Source: Streptomyces griseoviridis | GTDB lineage: Bacteria; Actinomycetota; Actinomycetes; Streptomycetales; Streptomycetaceae | Direction: 5' to 3' | DNA length: 64,000 nucleotides | Assembly: GCA_014649155.1 (NCBI GenBank) | Contig: BMSM01000002.1 | Location: 434,001-498,000, forward strand | Part shown: positions 42,467 through 51,484 of the stretch, piece after piece | How positions within the stretch are numbered: the first letter of the stretch is position 1 | How the letters are laid out: every line of letters starts with the position of its first letter | Position numbers and translations under genes: made by a program | The notes under the pieces: model-generated | What the model was told of the DNA's origin: nothing | What the model saw: the letters and a program-made list of their open reading frames with translations, nothing else | The model's database searches: none

Positions 42467-44500
42467 ATGCGGTACGTCACGAATCCGCCGTACGCGACCA
42501 AGGAGGAGGAACACGTCGTCGTCCCGATGTCCGACGGCGTCCGTCTCTCGGCCCGCGTCTGGCGCCCCACCTCCTCCGACCACGACCCCGTCCCCGCGGT
42601 CCTGGAGTACATCCCCTACCGCAAGCGCGACCTCACCGCGGTCCGGGACTCCGTCCACCACCCCTACCTCGCCGGGCACGGCTACGCCTGCGTCCGCGTC
42701 GACCTGCGCGGCACCGGCGAGTCGGAGGGCGTGCTGAAGGACGAGTACCTGGAGCAGGAGCAGCGCGACGCGGAGGAGGTCCTGGCGTGGCTGGCCGAAC
42801 AGCCCTGGTGCGACGGCTCCCTCGGCATGATGGGCCTGTCCTGGGGCGCCTTCGCCGCGCTCCAGGTGGCGGCCCGGCAGCCACCCGGCCTCAAGGCGAT
42901 CGCCATCGCCTCCTTCACCGACGACCGGCACGCCGACGACATGCACTACATGGGCGGGGCGATGCTGTCGGACAACCTGGCCGAGGCCGGGACCATGTTC
43001 GCCTACGCCACCTGCCCGCCCGACCCGGCCGTGGTCGGCGACCGCTGGCGGGACATGTGGTTCGAACGCCTGGAGCAGACCGAGCCCTGGGTCCTGCCGT
43101 GGCTGCGCCACCAGCGCCGCGACGACTACTGGCGGCACGCCTCGGTCGGTGAGGACCCCGCGGCCGTACGCTGCCCGGTACTCGCCTCCAGCGGCTGGGC
43201 GGACGGCTACTCCAACGCCGTCACCCGCCTCCTCGCCCACCTGGACGTGCCCCGCAAGGGGCTGATAGGCCCCTGGTCGCACAAGTTCCCGCACCTCGGT
43301 GAGCCCGGCCCCGCCGTCGGCTACCTCCAGGAACTGGTCCGCTGGTGGGACCACTGGCTCAAGGGCGTCGACAACGGCGTCATGGACGGCCCCATGCTGT
43401 TGACCTGGATGCAGGACAGCGTCCCGCCGTCCACCTCCTACGAGGAGCGGCCCGGCCGCTGGGTGGGGGAGCCGTCCTGGCCCTCCCCGAACGTCCGCCC
43501 CGTCACCCACTCCCTGGTCCGGCACCGCATCGCGCCGCCCGGGGAACCGGCGGCGGGAGCCGGGGGCGAGGTGCTCACCGTGCAGTCGCCGCTGTCCGTC
43601 GGCCAGTTCGGCGGCAAGTGGGCCTCCTACAACGCGCCCCCGGACCTGCCCTACGACCAGCGGGAGGAGGACGGCGGGTCGCTGGTCTTCGAGACCGAGC
43701 CGCTGGCCGAGCCCCTGGAGATCCTCGGTTCGCCGTCCGTGGACCTCGACCTCGTCGTGGACCGGCCGGTCGCCATGGTGGCCGCCCGGCTCTCCGACGT
43801 CCGCCCCGACGGGGCCGCGACCCGGGTCACCTACGGTCTGCTCAACCTCACCCGGCACGACAGCACCGAGCATCCGGAAGCCCTGGAGCCCGGCCGCCGT
43901 TACCGCGCCACCGTCCACCTCAACGGGGTGGCGCAGACCTTCCCGGCGGGACACCGGGTCCGTCTCTCGCTGTCCACGTCCTACTGGCCGCTGGCCTGGC
44001 CGCCGCCGCGTCCGGCCCGGCTCGGCATCCACGCGCACTCCAGCACGCTGACCCTGCCGGTCCGCCCGGCGGACGCGCCCGACGGCACCCCGCCGGAGCC
44101 GTTCGGCGAACCGGAGGGCGCCGAGCCCCTCGCCACCACGGCGCTCAGCCCGCCGGAGGAGCGCTGGGAGGTGAAACGCGACCTGATCGGCTACCACGCC
44201 GAACTGGACATCGTGAAGGACCGCGGCATGACCCGCTTCGAGCAGATCGGCCTGGACGTCGGCCGGCGCGCCCACGAGCGCTACACGGCCGTCGCCGACG
44301 ACTTCACCTCCGTCAGCGGCGAGACGACCTGGACGATGACCTTCCGGCGGGCACCCTGGGAGGTCCGGGTCGTCACCCACACCCGGCTCACCTGCGACGA
44401 ACGCGACTTCCACGTCGACGCCACGCTCGACGGCTACGAAGGGGACCGCCGGGTCTTCTCCCGCACCTGGAACGAGAAGGTGCCCAGGGACCTGCTGTAG
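42467..44500 (+). CDS. CocE/NonD family hydrolase (X-Pro dipeptidyl-peptidase S15 type)
   Basis: 677 aa. Alpha/beta hydrolase domain with VPMSDGVRLSARVWRP, VRVDLRGTGESEGVL, nucleophile Ser125 in MGLSWGAFA, acid in SSGWADGYSNA and His in GPWSHKFPH, followed by the C-terminal jelly-roll (EILGSPSVDLDLVVDRPVAM). Expected to hydrolyse esters or N-terminal X-Pro peptides in the cytoplasm (no signal peptide). AAGGAGG precedes ATG. Paired with the ATP-grasp ORF, suggesting ligation and hydrolysis of the same class of conjugates. Confidence 0.93.
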   Translation: MRYVTNPPYATKEEEHVVVPMSDGVRLSARVWRPTSSDHDPVPAVLEYIPYRKRDLTAVRDSVHHPYLAGHGYACVRVDLRGTGESEGVLKDEYLEQEQRDAEEVLAWLAEQPWCDGSLGMMGLSWGAFAALQVAARQPPGLKAIAIASFTDDRHADDMHYMGGAMLSDNLAEAGTMFAYATCPPDPAVVGDRWRDMWFERLEQTEPWVLPWLRHQRRDDYWRHASVGEDPAAVRCPVLASSGWADGYSNAVTRLLAHLDVPRKGLIGPWSHKFPHLGEPGPAVGYLQELVRWWDHWLKGVDNGVMDGPMLLTWMQDSVPPSTSYEERPGRWVGEPSWPSPNVRPVTHSLVRHRIAPPGEPAAGAGGEVLTVQSPLSVGQFGGKWASYNAPPDLPYDQREEDGGSLVFETEPLAEPLEILGSPSVDLDLVVDRPVAMVAARLSDVRPDGAATRVTYGLLNLTRHDSTEHPEALEPGRRYRATVHLNGVAQTFPAGHRVRLSLSTSYWPLAWPPPRPARLGIHAHSSTLTLPVRPADAPDGTPPEPFGEPEGAEPLATTALSPPEERWEVKRDLIGYHAELDIVKDRGMTRFEQIGLDVGRRAHERYTAVADDFTSVSGETTWTMTFRRAPWEVRVVTHTRLTCDERDFHVDATLDGYEGDRRVFSRTWNEKVPRDLL

Positions 44501-44524
44501 GACGCCGCACGGTTGAAGATCCCA

Positions 44525-44543
44525 TTGGCTTAGGCTTGCCTGA
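44525..44543 (+). promoter_or_regulatory. Iron-box-like site (IdeR/DmdR)
   Basis: TTGGCTTAGGCTTGCCTGA matches 14 of 19 positions of the consensus TTAGGTTAGGCTAACCTAA bound by IdeR/DmdR-type iron repressors. It is 66 bp before the secreted propeller start. Outer TGAAGAT/ATCTTCA arms (44513-44519, 44559-44565) and a CCTGAG/CTCAGG pair flank it. Confidence 0.55.
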
Positions 44544-44608
44544 GCTTTACTCAGGATCATCTTCAGCCCGCCCTCGCCGGGGGCTCCTCCGCAGGGAGAC
44601 CGCACACC

Positions 44609-45667
44609 ATGCCCACGCTCACCCGACGTGTCCACCGTGCCGCCGCGGCGGCGGTGGTGCTCGCGGCCGCCGGCGTCCTGACGCCGGCGGCCCCCGCGAC
44701 CGCCGCCCCGGCGACGGGGACGTCCGTCACCTCCGCGCCGCTCGTCGCCGGCCTCTACCAGTCCGCCTACTCCGAGCGCAACGACGCGCTGTGGGCGACG
44801 GCGTCGGTGGGCCAGCCCCCGGCGGCGGTCACCCGCTCCCGGCTGGTCCGGCTCGACCCGGACACCCTGGAGGTGGAGGCCGCCTACGACGCCCCGCGGG
44901 ATCCCCGCGACGGCACGATCGAGGCGGTCTACGGCATCGACGTCGACGACGAGCACAACACCGTCTGGGTCACCAACACCCGCGACGACAGCGTCGCCGT
45001 GTACAGCCAGCGCACCGGCCGGCACCTCGCGACCGTGCCCGGCGTGGCGCACGCCCGCGAGGTCGTGGTGGACGAGAAGCGGAACCTGGTCTGGGCCACG
45101 GCCTACGGCAGCGGCTCCGTCGTCGCCTTCGACAGCCGTACGTACGAGGAGGTCAGGCGGGTCACCGTGGAGGGGGCCGGCCCGACCGGGCTGGCGGTCG
45201 ACGAGCGCACCGGCGCCGTGCACGCCGCCGACTTCACCCATGACCGCGTCATCCGGATCACCTCACGCTCCGCCGTGCCGCGGCTCATCCCCACCGGGGA
45301 CGGCCCCCTCTCCGTCTCGCTCTCCGCCGACGGCCGCACCGCCTACACCGCCGACCAGGGAGCGGGCACCGTCTCCGTCGTCGACCTGCGCGCGGGGGAG
45401 GTGACCCGGTCGATCCCCACCGGCGAGGGCGCCAAGTCCGTGGCGACCCACCCCCGTTCGGGCCGGGTGCTGGTCGTCAACCGGCTGGCGGGGAGTGTCT
45501 CCGTCGTCGCCCCGCGGACCGGGACCGTCACCGGAACCGTCGTCACCGCGGCGCTCCCCAACCACGTCCAGGTTCGCGACGACGGCACCGCCTACGTCCT
45601 GGACAAGTCGGCCTCCGGGCCGGACGGCGAGGACCGGGTCACGCGGATCGTCCTCGCCGCCCGCTGA
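44609..45667 (+). CDS. Secreted YncE-like beta-propeller protein
   Basis: 352 aa. Signal peptide about 1-33 (VHRAAAAAVVLAAAGVLTPA). Repeating YVTN/NHL-type blades follow: YGIDVDDEHNTVWVTNTRDD, REVVVDEKRNLVWATAYGSG, GLAVDERTGAVHAADFTHD, SVSLSADGRTAYTADQGAG and SVATHPRSGRVLVVNRLAGS. Family members such as E. coli YncE are exported and iron-regulated, which agrees with the iron-box-like site upstream. Ligand unknown. Confidence 0.88.
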   Translation: MPTLTRRVHRAAAAAVVLAAAGVLTPAAPATAAPATGTSVTSAPLVAGLYQSAYSERNDALWATASVGQPPAAVTRSRLVRLDPDTLEVEAAYDAPRDPRDGTIEAVYGIDVDDEHNTVWVTNTRDDSVAVYSQRTGRHLATVPGVAHAREVVVDEKRNLVWATAYGSGSVVAFDSRTYEEVRRVTVEGAGPTGLAVDERTGAVHAADFTHDRVIRITSRSAVPRLIPTGDGPLSVSLSADGRTAYTADQGAGTVSVVDLRAGEVTRSIPTGEGAKSVATHPRSGRVLVVNRLAGSVSVVAPRTGTVTGTVVTAALPNHVQVRDDGTAYVLDKSASGPDGEDRVTRIVLAAR

Positions 45668-45689
45668 GGCGGGGGCCGCCCCGCTCAGC
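45663..45689. terminator. Bidirectional terminator overlapping the propeller stop
   Basis: GCTGAG-CGGGG and CCCCG-CTCAGC arms with a single-base bulge and 4-nt loop; includes the TGA of the propeller gene and lies at the 3' end of the convergent GNAT gene. Confidence 0.7.
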
Positions 45690-46485
45690 CGGCCAGGCCG
45701 TAGAAGCGGATGCGCGCGGTGGGCCGGAAGCCGATGCGCGGGTACACGGGCGCCCCCGCCTCCGTCGCGTGCAGGGTGGCGCGGGTCAGCCCCGTCGCCC
45801 GCGCGCCCTCGTGCAGCGCCTTGCGGGTGACGGCCTCGCCGTAGCCCCGGCGCTGCCAGTCGGGGTCGGTGGCGACGAGCGCGACGAAGAGCCGGCCCTC
45901 GGCCGGCACGGTCCCGGCGCACGTCACCGGGACACCGTCGCGCAGGCCGAGATAGGCGTGCACGTCGTTCTTCCAGAGCGCGGAGCCGCCGATCCCGTCG
46001 CGGCCCGCCTCCAGGGGGAAGCCGTAGGCGCGGGAGTTCAGGTCCGCGTAGGCGGTCAGCTGCTCGTCGGTGCGGACGCGTACGAACGTCAGGTCGGGGT
46101 GGACCGGGTCGGGGACGGGGAGCAGGTCCCCGGCCATCCCGGTCCCGGGGAAGGCGAGCCGGAGCCCCGCCCGTCCGGCCGCGCCGTCCAGCGCCGCCCG
46201 CGCCCCCTCGTCCAGCAGGTCCTCGAAGAGCCAGAGGAACCCGGGGTGTTCCTTGGCGCGCATCACGTCCGCCGCATCGGCCAGCCGCCGTTCCAGCAGC
46301 GCGGCGTCGGCCCCCGCCTCGGTCAGCGTGAGGCAGTTCCAGAAGGCGAAGCCGCAGTCCGCCCAGCGGACGGCGATGCCCGGGAGGTCACGTACGTCTG
46401 CCCCCGGGTCACGGTCGAGGACCATGGTCCGCCACACCGTGGCGAGCTGCTCCACCGATTCGATCGCATCCGCGAGATCCTTCAC
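45685..46485 (-). CDS. GNAT family N-acetyltransferase
   Basis: 266 aa; GTG 46485 follows GAGGAG. The C-terminal half carries the GNAT acetyl-CoA motif RLFVALVATDPDWQRRGYGE with the R-R-G-Y-G loop and ATLHATEAGAPVYPRIGFRP; the N-terminal half resembles a second, non-catalytic GNAT-like domain. Acceptor unknown. Confidence 0.87.
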   Translation of the reverse strand: MKDLADAIESVEQLATVWRTMVLDRDPGADVRDLPGIAVRWADCGFAFWNCLTLTEAGADAALLERRLADAADVMRAKEHPGFLWLFEDLLDEGARAALDGAAGRAGLRLAFPGTGMAGDLLPVPDPVHPDLTFVRVRTDEQLTAYADLNSRAYGFPLEAGRDGIGGSALWKNDVHAYLGLRDGVPVTCAGTVPAEGRLFVALVATDPDWQRRGYGEAVTRKALHEGARATGLTRATLHATEAGAPVYPRIGFRPTARIRFYGLAG

Positions 46486-46560
46486 CGAAACTCCTCGACG
46501 TGTCGTGTGCGCGGGACGGGCCGTCCCCGGGGTCAACGAGCGGGAGCGTACGGAGGTTCA

Positions 46561-46598
46561 CGTGTCCGCGCACCGCCGGTGAGCGGCGCGCGGACACG
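46561..46598 (-). terminator. Terminator hairpin after the carboxypeptidase gene
   Basis: CGTGTCCGCGC and GCGCGGACACG, perfect 11-bp stem with a 16-nt loop, 35 bp past the stop of the minus-strand carboxypeptidase gene. Confidence 0.7.
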
Positions 46599-46632
46599 TC
46601 CGGCCGGGCGCTGTCCCGGCCGCGGTGGCCGG

Positions 46633-48000
46633 TCAGGCCCAGCAGCCGTTCACCGTGGCGGCCAGGCCGTCCATGGCGTCCTTGATGTCGCTCGGGGCGG
46701 CCGTGGAGTTGTTCTCGATGAAGGAGAAGATCCGCCACTCGCCGTCGTCGGTCCGCGTCACGCCGCTGAGGGCGATCGCGCCGGTGAGCGTGCCGGTCTT
46801 GGCGTGCACCTTGCCGACGGCGCACTTCGAGACGGCGTCGTCGAAGCGCCCCCACTCGGGGCCGAGGCTGGAACCGGCCTCGCCGGCCACCGGCAGCCCC
46901 TCCAGGATCGAGGCGAGGGTGGGTACCTCGGTGATCGAGTCGAGGAGCTGGGCGAGGGTGGCCGCCGGAATGCGGTCGGCGCGGGAGAGTCCGCTGCCGT
47001 CGTACATCGCGAAGTTGTCCAGTGAGATGCCGTACGAGCTGAGGACCTGGCGGACCAGTTCGATGCCGCCCTCGAAGGTGGCCGGCTTGCCCATCTCCAC
47101 GGCGGTCATCCGCAGCAGTGTCTCGGCGATGTTGTTGTCGCTGGTCTTGAGCATCTGCTTGACGATCCGCGACAGCGGCGCCGACCTGTGCTGCGCCACC
47201 GGCACGTCGGACCGCTTCGCGGTCGCCCGGGCGACCTCGCCGTCGACGGTGACGCCGGCCGCCGTGAGCTTCTCGGCGAACACCTTGCCCGCGTCGAGGG
47301 CGGTGTCCTGGACGGCGGCGCCGTCGACCACGAGGGAACGCACCGGTGCCACCTCCGTGGGGTAGTAGCCCTCGTTCCAGCCGGTGGCGAGGGTGGGCTC
47401 GGCGAACAGGCTGTCGTCGACGCGGACCTTGACGTCGGTGCGGCCCGCGGCCTTGAGCCCGTCGACAGCGGTCCGCGCCATCTCGGCGAGGTCGTCACCG
47501 GTGAGGGTGCGGTCGCCGCCGCCGACGAGGGTGAGGGTGCCGTCGCCGTAGACGACCTTGGTGGTGAACTCGTGGTTCGCGCCGAGCAGGGTCAGGGCGG
47601 TGGTCGCCGTGACGAGCTTGGCGTTGGAGGCCGGCATGAGCGCGGTGGAGCCGTTGTGGTCCCACAGGGCGGTGTCCGAGTCGGCGTCGAGGACCACGCC
47701 GCTGACGTCGGAGCCGAGGCGGGCGTCGGCGACGCGTTCGGTGAGGTTCTTCACCAACTGCGCGTCGTCGGCGTCGAGCCCGCCGGCCGCGACGGCCTGC
47801 GACGCCGTGGTGGGGGTGCTGTCCGCCGCGAACGCGGAGGTGCCGGCCAGGGTGGCGGAGGCCACCGGCACGGCCATCGCGAGCACGAGCGCCCGGCGCG
47901 CGCCGGTGCGGCTCACTCTCGCCCTGCGGTGCCGGCGGCCGCCGGCCGGGGCGAAGGTGTTCGTGGGGGTCGTGGGGGTTTCGTCCGGCGTTCCAGTCAT
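46633..48000 (-). CDS. dacB: D-alanyl-D-alanine carboxypeptidase/endopeptidase (PBP4, S13)
   Basis: 455 aa. Long cationic N-terminus then an export signal (RRALVLAMAVPVASATLAGT, about 36-59). Penicillin-binding motifs: SxxK at Ser125-Lys128 (MPASNAKLV), SDN at 287-289, KTG at 401-403 (VHAKTGTL), with the large insertion between SxxK and SxN characteristic of class C/S13 PBPs. It trims or cleaves peptidoglycan cross-links outside the membrane. ATG 48000 is the natural start (MTGTPDETP). Confidence 0.92.
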   Translation of the reverse strand: MTGTPDETPTTPTNTFAPAGGRRHRRARVSRTGARRALVLAMAVPVASATLAGTSAFAADSTPTTASQAVAAGGLDADDAQLVKNLTERVADARLGSDVSGVVLDADSDTALWDHNGSTALMPASNAKLVTATTALTLLGANHEFTTKVVYGDGTLTLVGGGDRTLTGDDLAEMARTAVDGLKAAGRTDVKVRVDDSLFAEPTLATGWNEGYYPTEVAPVRSLVVDGAAVQDTALDAGKVFAEKLTAAGVTVDGEVARATAKRSDVPVAQHRSAPLSRIVKQMLKTSDNNIAETLLRMTAVEMGKPATFEGGIELVRQVLSSYGISLDNFAMYDGSGLSRADRIPAATLAQLLDSITEVPTLASILEGLPVAGEAGSSLGPEWGRFDDAVSKCAVGKVHAKTGTLTGAIALSGVTRTDDGEWRIFSFIENNSTAAPSDIKDAMDGLAATVNGCWA

Positions 48001-48686
48001 GAAGTGAAATCCAAGAGTCGAGTACGTAGATCGATCTGTGGGGGTGGAACTGGGTGGAGCCGCACGCACGTTATCAGCCGTCACATCGCTTTCGGCATAG
48101 CCGACGTTCGATTGTGAAAGAAGTGCGACGGCGTATGACCGTCAGGTGAGCGCGCCCTGTAATACCAGGCAGTGGCCGTCGGGCGTGAGGGTGACGACGT
48201 CTTGTTCGACTCGGCGTCAATTCCGTACCGCAATTCCCCGCCACCTGCCGCACGGTTCCCTTTCCGTACGGTCGGGCAATTCTCTCTGCCCTTTCGGGCA
48301 GCCGGCGCCGGGAACCGGAAGTACGGGACCGGCGTCCTCCTGGTGATCTTGTCGACCGTGGCCGTCAGGTACGCCCGGGACCGGGTCATGGCCGAGCCGC
48401 GTCCGCCGGGCGAGGCGCGTCGGGCCGTCGAGGCGGCCGTCGTGGCCGCGCTCTGCGCACCGCCCGCGGCTCCGGCCGCGCCGCCGGAGGGCTCCGTCGA
48501 CCGCACCGTCCGCCGGCAGCCGGCCTCGGTGGCCGCCGTGCTTCCGGACGTCCCCGGTGTCACCGCCGTTGACGCCCGGACGGTCCGGGCGCGGGGTGCG
48601 CTGCCCGGCCTCTCCCGGCAGCTCGGCGTGTGGGCCCGGGCGGCGCGCTCACCGGCCGGCCCCCGTACCGCCGACCGCACCCGGCG
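48001..48686. other. Region without a confident gene
   Basis: About 690 bp between the carboxypeptidase start and the DinB stop. The first 150 bp are relatively AT-rich and probably promoter. A plus-strand frame from about 48370 (VMAEPRPPGEARRAVEAAVV, RTVRRQPASVAAVLPDVPGV) has coding-like composition but no recognised family and overlaps an equally open antisense frame. Confidence 0.4.
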
Positions 48687-49235
48687 TCACACCCCGACGG
48701 AACCGTCGAGGCGCTCGCGCAGCAGGTCCGCGTGGCCGTTGTGCCGGGCGTACTCGGCGATCAGGTGCACCAGGATCGTGCGCAGCGATATCGGCTCGCC
48801 GGTGCTCCTGCGGATACCCGTCGCGTCCAGCGTCGGCGCGGCCTCGGTGATCCGCCGGGACCGCTCGCACTCCGCGCGCCAGACGGCGAAGGCCTCGGCG
48901 GGATCGCCGTCGAGGCGGTCGAAGTCCTGCCCGGGATCGTCGTCGGAGTAGTGCAGCATCGGCACGTCCTCGTCGGCGAACTGGATGCGGAACCACCAGC
49001 GTTCGGCCCCCGCGAGATGCCGGACCAGGCCGTGCAGGGACAGCGTGGACGGAGGCAGCGCGCGCTCGGAGAGCCGCTCGGCGGGCAGGCCGGAGCACTT
49101 CTGCTCGAAGGTGGCCCGGTGCCAGTCGAGGTACGCGCCGAGCGTCTCGCGCTCGGTGCCGACGGACGGCAGCCCGGGGCGCGCGGCGCCGGGCCAACGC
49201 GGCGCGAAGTGCGCGGGGATGGGTGTGTCGGTCAT
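48687..49235 (-). CDS. DinB family protein (DUF664)
   Basis: 182 aa four-helix DinB fold. RETLGAYLDWHRATFEQKCS, LSLHGLVRHLAGAERWWFRI and LRTILVHLIAEYARHNGHAD carry the three-His metal-site pattern of DinB/YfiT thiol transferases. These may use mycothiol in actinobacteria. Start overlaps the WYL stop by four bases (ATGA), so translation is coupled. Confidence 0.9.
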   Translation of the reverse strand: MTDTPIPAHFAPRWPGAARPGLPSVGTERETLGAYLDWHRATFEQKCSGLPAERLSERALPPSTLSLHGLVRHLAGAERWWFRIQFADEDVPMLHYSDDDPGQDFDRLDGDPAEAFAVWRAECERSRRITEAAPTLDATGIRRSTGEPISLRTILVHLIAEYARHNGHADLLRERLDGSVGV

Positions 49236-50710
49236 GGTCCGCCTTCCGGTCCGTCCGTGGCCCCGGCCGAGGGGCGAGGTCCACGACGAGTCTCGCAGGC
49301 ACCACTGACAACGCCCGGTGACGGCGGAGCCTCCCCGGCCCCGCCCTCGTCCTCGACGCCGCCCTCCCCGACGCCGCCCTCCCCGACGCCGCCCTCCCCG
49401 ACACCGTCCTCCCCGACACCGTCCTCCTCGACGCCGCCGGCCGCGACGGCACAACGGCGGGCCAGCACGGCGAACGCCTCCCTCAGCTCCGCGGGCCGCA
49501 CGTCGTGCGGCACGGCGTCGAACCGGCTCATCGCGGCGGCCAGGCCGGTCCACGACCAGGAGTCGAGCACCACCCGGCAGCGGCCGGGCCCCAGTTCCTC
49601 GACCAGCCCGTCGTGGACGTAGGGCGCGACGGTGGCCGCCGGCACGTCCAGGACCGCCTCGCCCCGGCAGAGCCGGCCCGCCTGACCGTCCATGCCGCGA
49701 AAACGCCCGGTGACGAAGGCGGCGACGTCTCCGCCCGGGACCTCACGCGGCGTGAAGCGGGGGCCGGTCGGGGTGCGGGGGGAGACGCGGTCCGCGCGGA
49801 ACGTCCGCCAGTCGTCCCGGTCGAGGTCCCAGGCGAGCAGATACCAGCGGCCCCGCCAGGTGACCAGGTGATGCGGCAGCACCCGACGCCGGACCACCGC
49901 CCCGGCACCCTCACCCCGCGCCGTCGGGTTCCGCTGGTCCCGTCGGTCCTCGGCGTCCGGTGCTGTCGTCCCTCGTTCCGTCGGGTTCCGTTCGTCCCGT
50001 CGGTCCTCGGCACCCCGCGCCACCGTCCCTCGTTCCGTCGGGTCCCGCTCGTCCCCCCGGTCCTCCGCGTCCCCCGCCGCCACCCCCCGGCCCTCCCTGC
50101 CCCGTACACCCGCCCCGCCCCCCGCGTCCCGCACGCCCACCCGGCCCTCCGTGCCCCGAGTCACCTCCTCGCGTTTCCCGCCCCGCGAGACCGCCCCGCC
50201 CTCCCGGCCCCGCACAGCCGGATGCGCCGGGACGTAGTCGAACCGCAGCTCCTCGCGGGCGTGGATCGCCGTGCTGATCTCCATCAGCACCCGGCTGTCG
50301 GCCTGCACCGGGTCGGCGCCCGGTGGCGCGACCGCCGTCACCTGGAACGCGGCGATCCGGTGCCGCAGCCGGGCCGGCAGCACCTGCCGGAGCGTGGTGA
50401 GGGCCCGCGCCGCGGCCTCCCCGATCCCCGCGCCGGTCACGGTGGCGGTCTGCAGGGCGACCGCGAGGGCGACCGCCTGGTCGTCGTCGAAGAGCAGCGG
50501 CGGCAACTGCGCCCCCGTGCCCAGCCGGTAGCCGCCGTCCGGCCCCTTGACGGCCGTGACCGGATAGCCCAGCTCCCGCAGCCGGTCCACGTCCCGGCGG
50601 ACCGTACGCGTGCTGACGTCCAGCCGCGCGGCGAGTTCGTCCCCGGGCCAGTCGCGGCGGGACTGCAACAGGGAGAGCAGCGCGAGCAGCCGTGCGGAGG
50701 TCTTCTGCAT
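49232..50710 (-). CDS. YafY-type WYL-domain transcriptional regulator with a repeat-rich insertion
   Basis: 492 aa from ATG 50710 (ATG 50719 also possible). N-terminal HTH11 (QKTSARLLALLSLLQSRRDW ... RTVRRDVDRLRELGYPV) and GPDGGYRLGTG wing. The WYL domain begins EELRFDYVPA (about 153-162) and resumes only at RRRVLPHHLVTWRGRWYLLA (about 274), so about 108 residues of low-complexity repeats split it. The C-terminus ends in a Gly/Glu/Val repeat tail. The regulator diverges from the VOC gene, its likely target. WYL proteins sense nucleic acids or small ligands. Confidence 0.88.
   Translation of the reverse strand: MQKTSARLLALLSLLQSRRDWPGDELAARLDVSTRTVRRDVDRLRELGYPVTAVKGPDGGYRLGTGAQLPPLLFDDDQAVALAVALQTATVTGAGIGEAAARALTTLRQVLPARLRHRIAAFQVTAVAPPGADPVQADSRVLMEISTAIHAREELRFDYVPAHPAVRGREGGAVSRGGKREEVTRGTEGRVGVRDAGGGAGVRGREGRGVAAGDAEDRGDERDPTERGTVARGAEDRRDERNPTERGTTAPDAEDRRDQRNPTARGEGAGAVVRRRVLPHHLVTWRGRWYLLAWDLDRDDWRTFRADRVSPRTPTGPRFTPREVPGGDVAAFVTGRFRGMDGQAGRLCRGEAVLDVPAATVAPYVHDGLVEELGPGRCRVVLDSWSWTGLAAAMSRFDAVPHDVRPAELREAFAVLARRCAVAAGGVEEDGVGEDGVGEGGVGEGGVGEGGVEDEGGAGEAPPSPGVVSGACETRRGPRPSAGATDGPEGGP
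49354..49443. repeat. 15-bp tandem repeat in WYL C-terminus
   Basis: Six units of CGACGCCGCCCTCCC or close variants; encodes a GVGE(G/D)G pentapeptide repeat near the C-terminal end of the WYL regulator. Confidence 0.9.
49921..50091. repeat. 57-bp tandem repeat inside WYL domain
   Basis: Three units of 57 bp (49921, 49978, 50035), each encoding about 19 residues of the type AEDRRDERNPTERGTxA. They form the core of the insertion splitting the WYL domain, and the frame is preserved. Confidence 0.9.
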
Positions 50711-50853
50711 GTCCGCCATCCTGCCGCGAGTAGCGGACACACCCTGTCCGCCACCGCTGCGAAGGTGAGGTCGTCGACACCGAACGGGCCCCGGCCGGGG
50801 CCCGCCCGGCCGACACCTCCCCCTTACCGGCAACCGCAGGCCAGGAGCCACCC

Positions 50854-51276
50854 ATGGCGATCACGACCACGACCCACCTGAACTTCCGCGGCGACGCCCG
50901 TGCCGCGCTCGACTTCTACCACTCCGTCTTCGGCGGGCAGACCGTCGCCGTCACCTACAAGGACACCGGCGACGTGCGGAACCCGGACGAGGCGGACTGG
51001 GTGATGTGGGGCCAGGTCACCGCGGACAACGGCTTCCGCGTCATGGCCTACGACGTGCCGTCCGCACTGCCGTGGAACCCGGGCGAGAACGCCGTCTTCG
51101 TCTCGGTGCGCGGCGACGACGCCGAGGAGATCACCGGCCTCTGGCAGAAGCTCTCCGCCGGCGCCACCGTCGTACAGCCGCTGGCGCCGTCCGCCTGGGC
51201 CCCGCTGTACGGCATGCTCAAGGACGCCTTCGGCGTCGTCTGGGTGATGGACGTCGCCGCCCCGTACAACGGCTGA
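50854..51276 (+). CDS. VOC family protein, PhnB-like
   Basis: 140 aa. TTTTHLNFRGDARAALDFYH, SVFGGQTVAVTYKDTGDV and WAPLYGMLKDAFGVVWVMD match the PhnB/3-demethylubiquinone-like glyoxalase fold. Divergent from the WYL regulator; WYL/VOC pairs of this layout are common in actinobacteria, so the VOC gene is the likely target. Function unknown. Confidence 0.9.
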   Translation: MAITTTTHLNFRGDARAALDFYHSVFGGQTVAVTYKDTGDVRNPDEADWVMWGQVTADNGFRVMAYDVPSALPWNPGENAVFVSVRGDDAEEITGLWQKLSAGATVVQPLAPSAWAPLYGMLKDAFGVVWVMDVAAPYNG

Positions 51277-51285
51277 CCCGGAACA

Positions 51286-51323
51286 GGGCGCGCGGCGGGC
51301 CACGGAAACCGCCCGCCGCGCCC
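51286..51323 (+). terminator. Hairpin after VOC gene
   Basis: GGGCG..CGGCGGGC pairs with GCCCGCCG..CCC with a 2-nt bulge; begins 10 bp after the stop. Confidence 0.6.
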
Positions 51324-51361
51324 CCGCCCCCTTCCACCGCGACACCGAGGGACACACCCCT

Positions 51362-51484
51362 GTGACGAAGTTCGGCCCACCGGGCACCCCCGCCGAGGAC
51401 ACCGAGGCCCGCGACCGGACGGGGCCGGGTCCCGCGCTGCCCGGCCGCCCGGCCGGCGAGCGGACGGCGGCCCGACGACCATGA
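51362..51484 (+). CDS. Possible 40-aa ORF coupled to the AlkZ-like gene
   Basis: GTG 51362 opens a 40-codon frame (VTKFGPPGTPAEDTEARD...) whose TGA overlaps the ATG of the following gene as ATGA. Pro/Gly/Arg-rich, no known domain, no obvious ribosome site. The overlap suggests translational coupling but the ORF may be fortuitous. Confidence 0.25.
   Translation: MTKFGPPGTPAEDTEARDRTGPGPALPGRPAGERTAARRP

Noticed and set aside
42350..45241. A 963-codon antisense frame across the CocE and propeller genes
   Set aside because: Both sense genes have clear family motifs and signals; the antisense frame has none.
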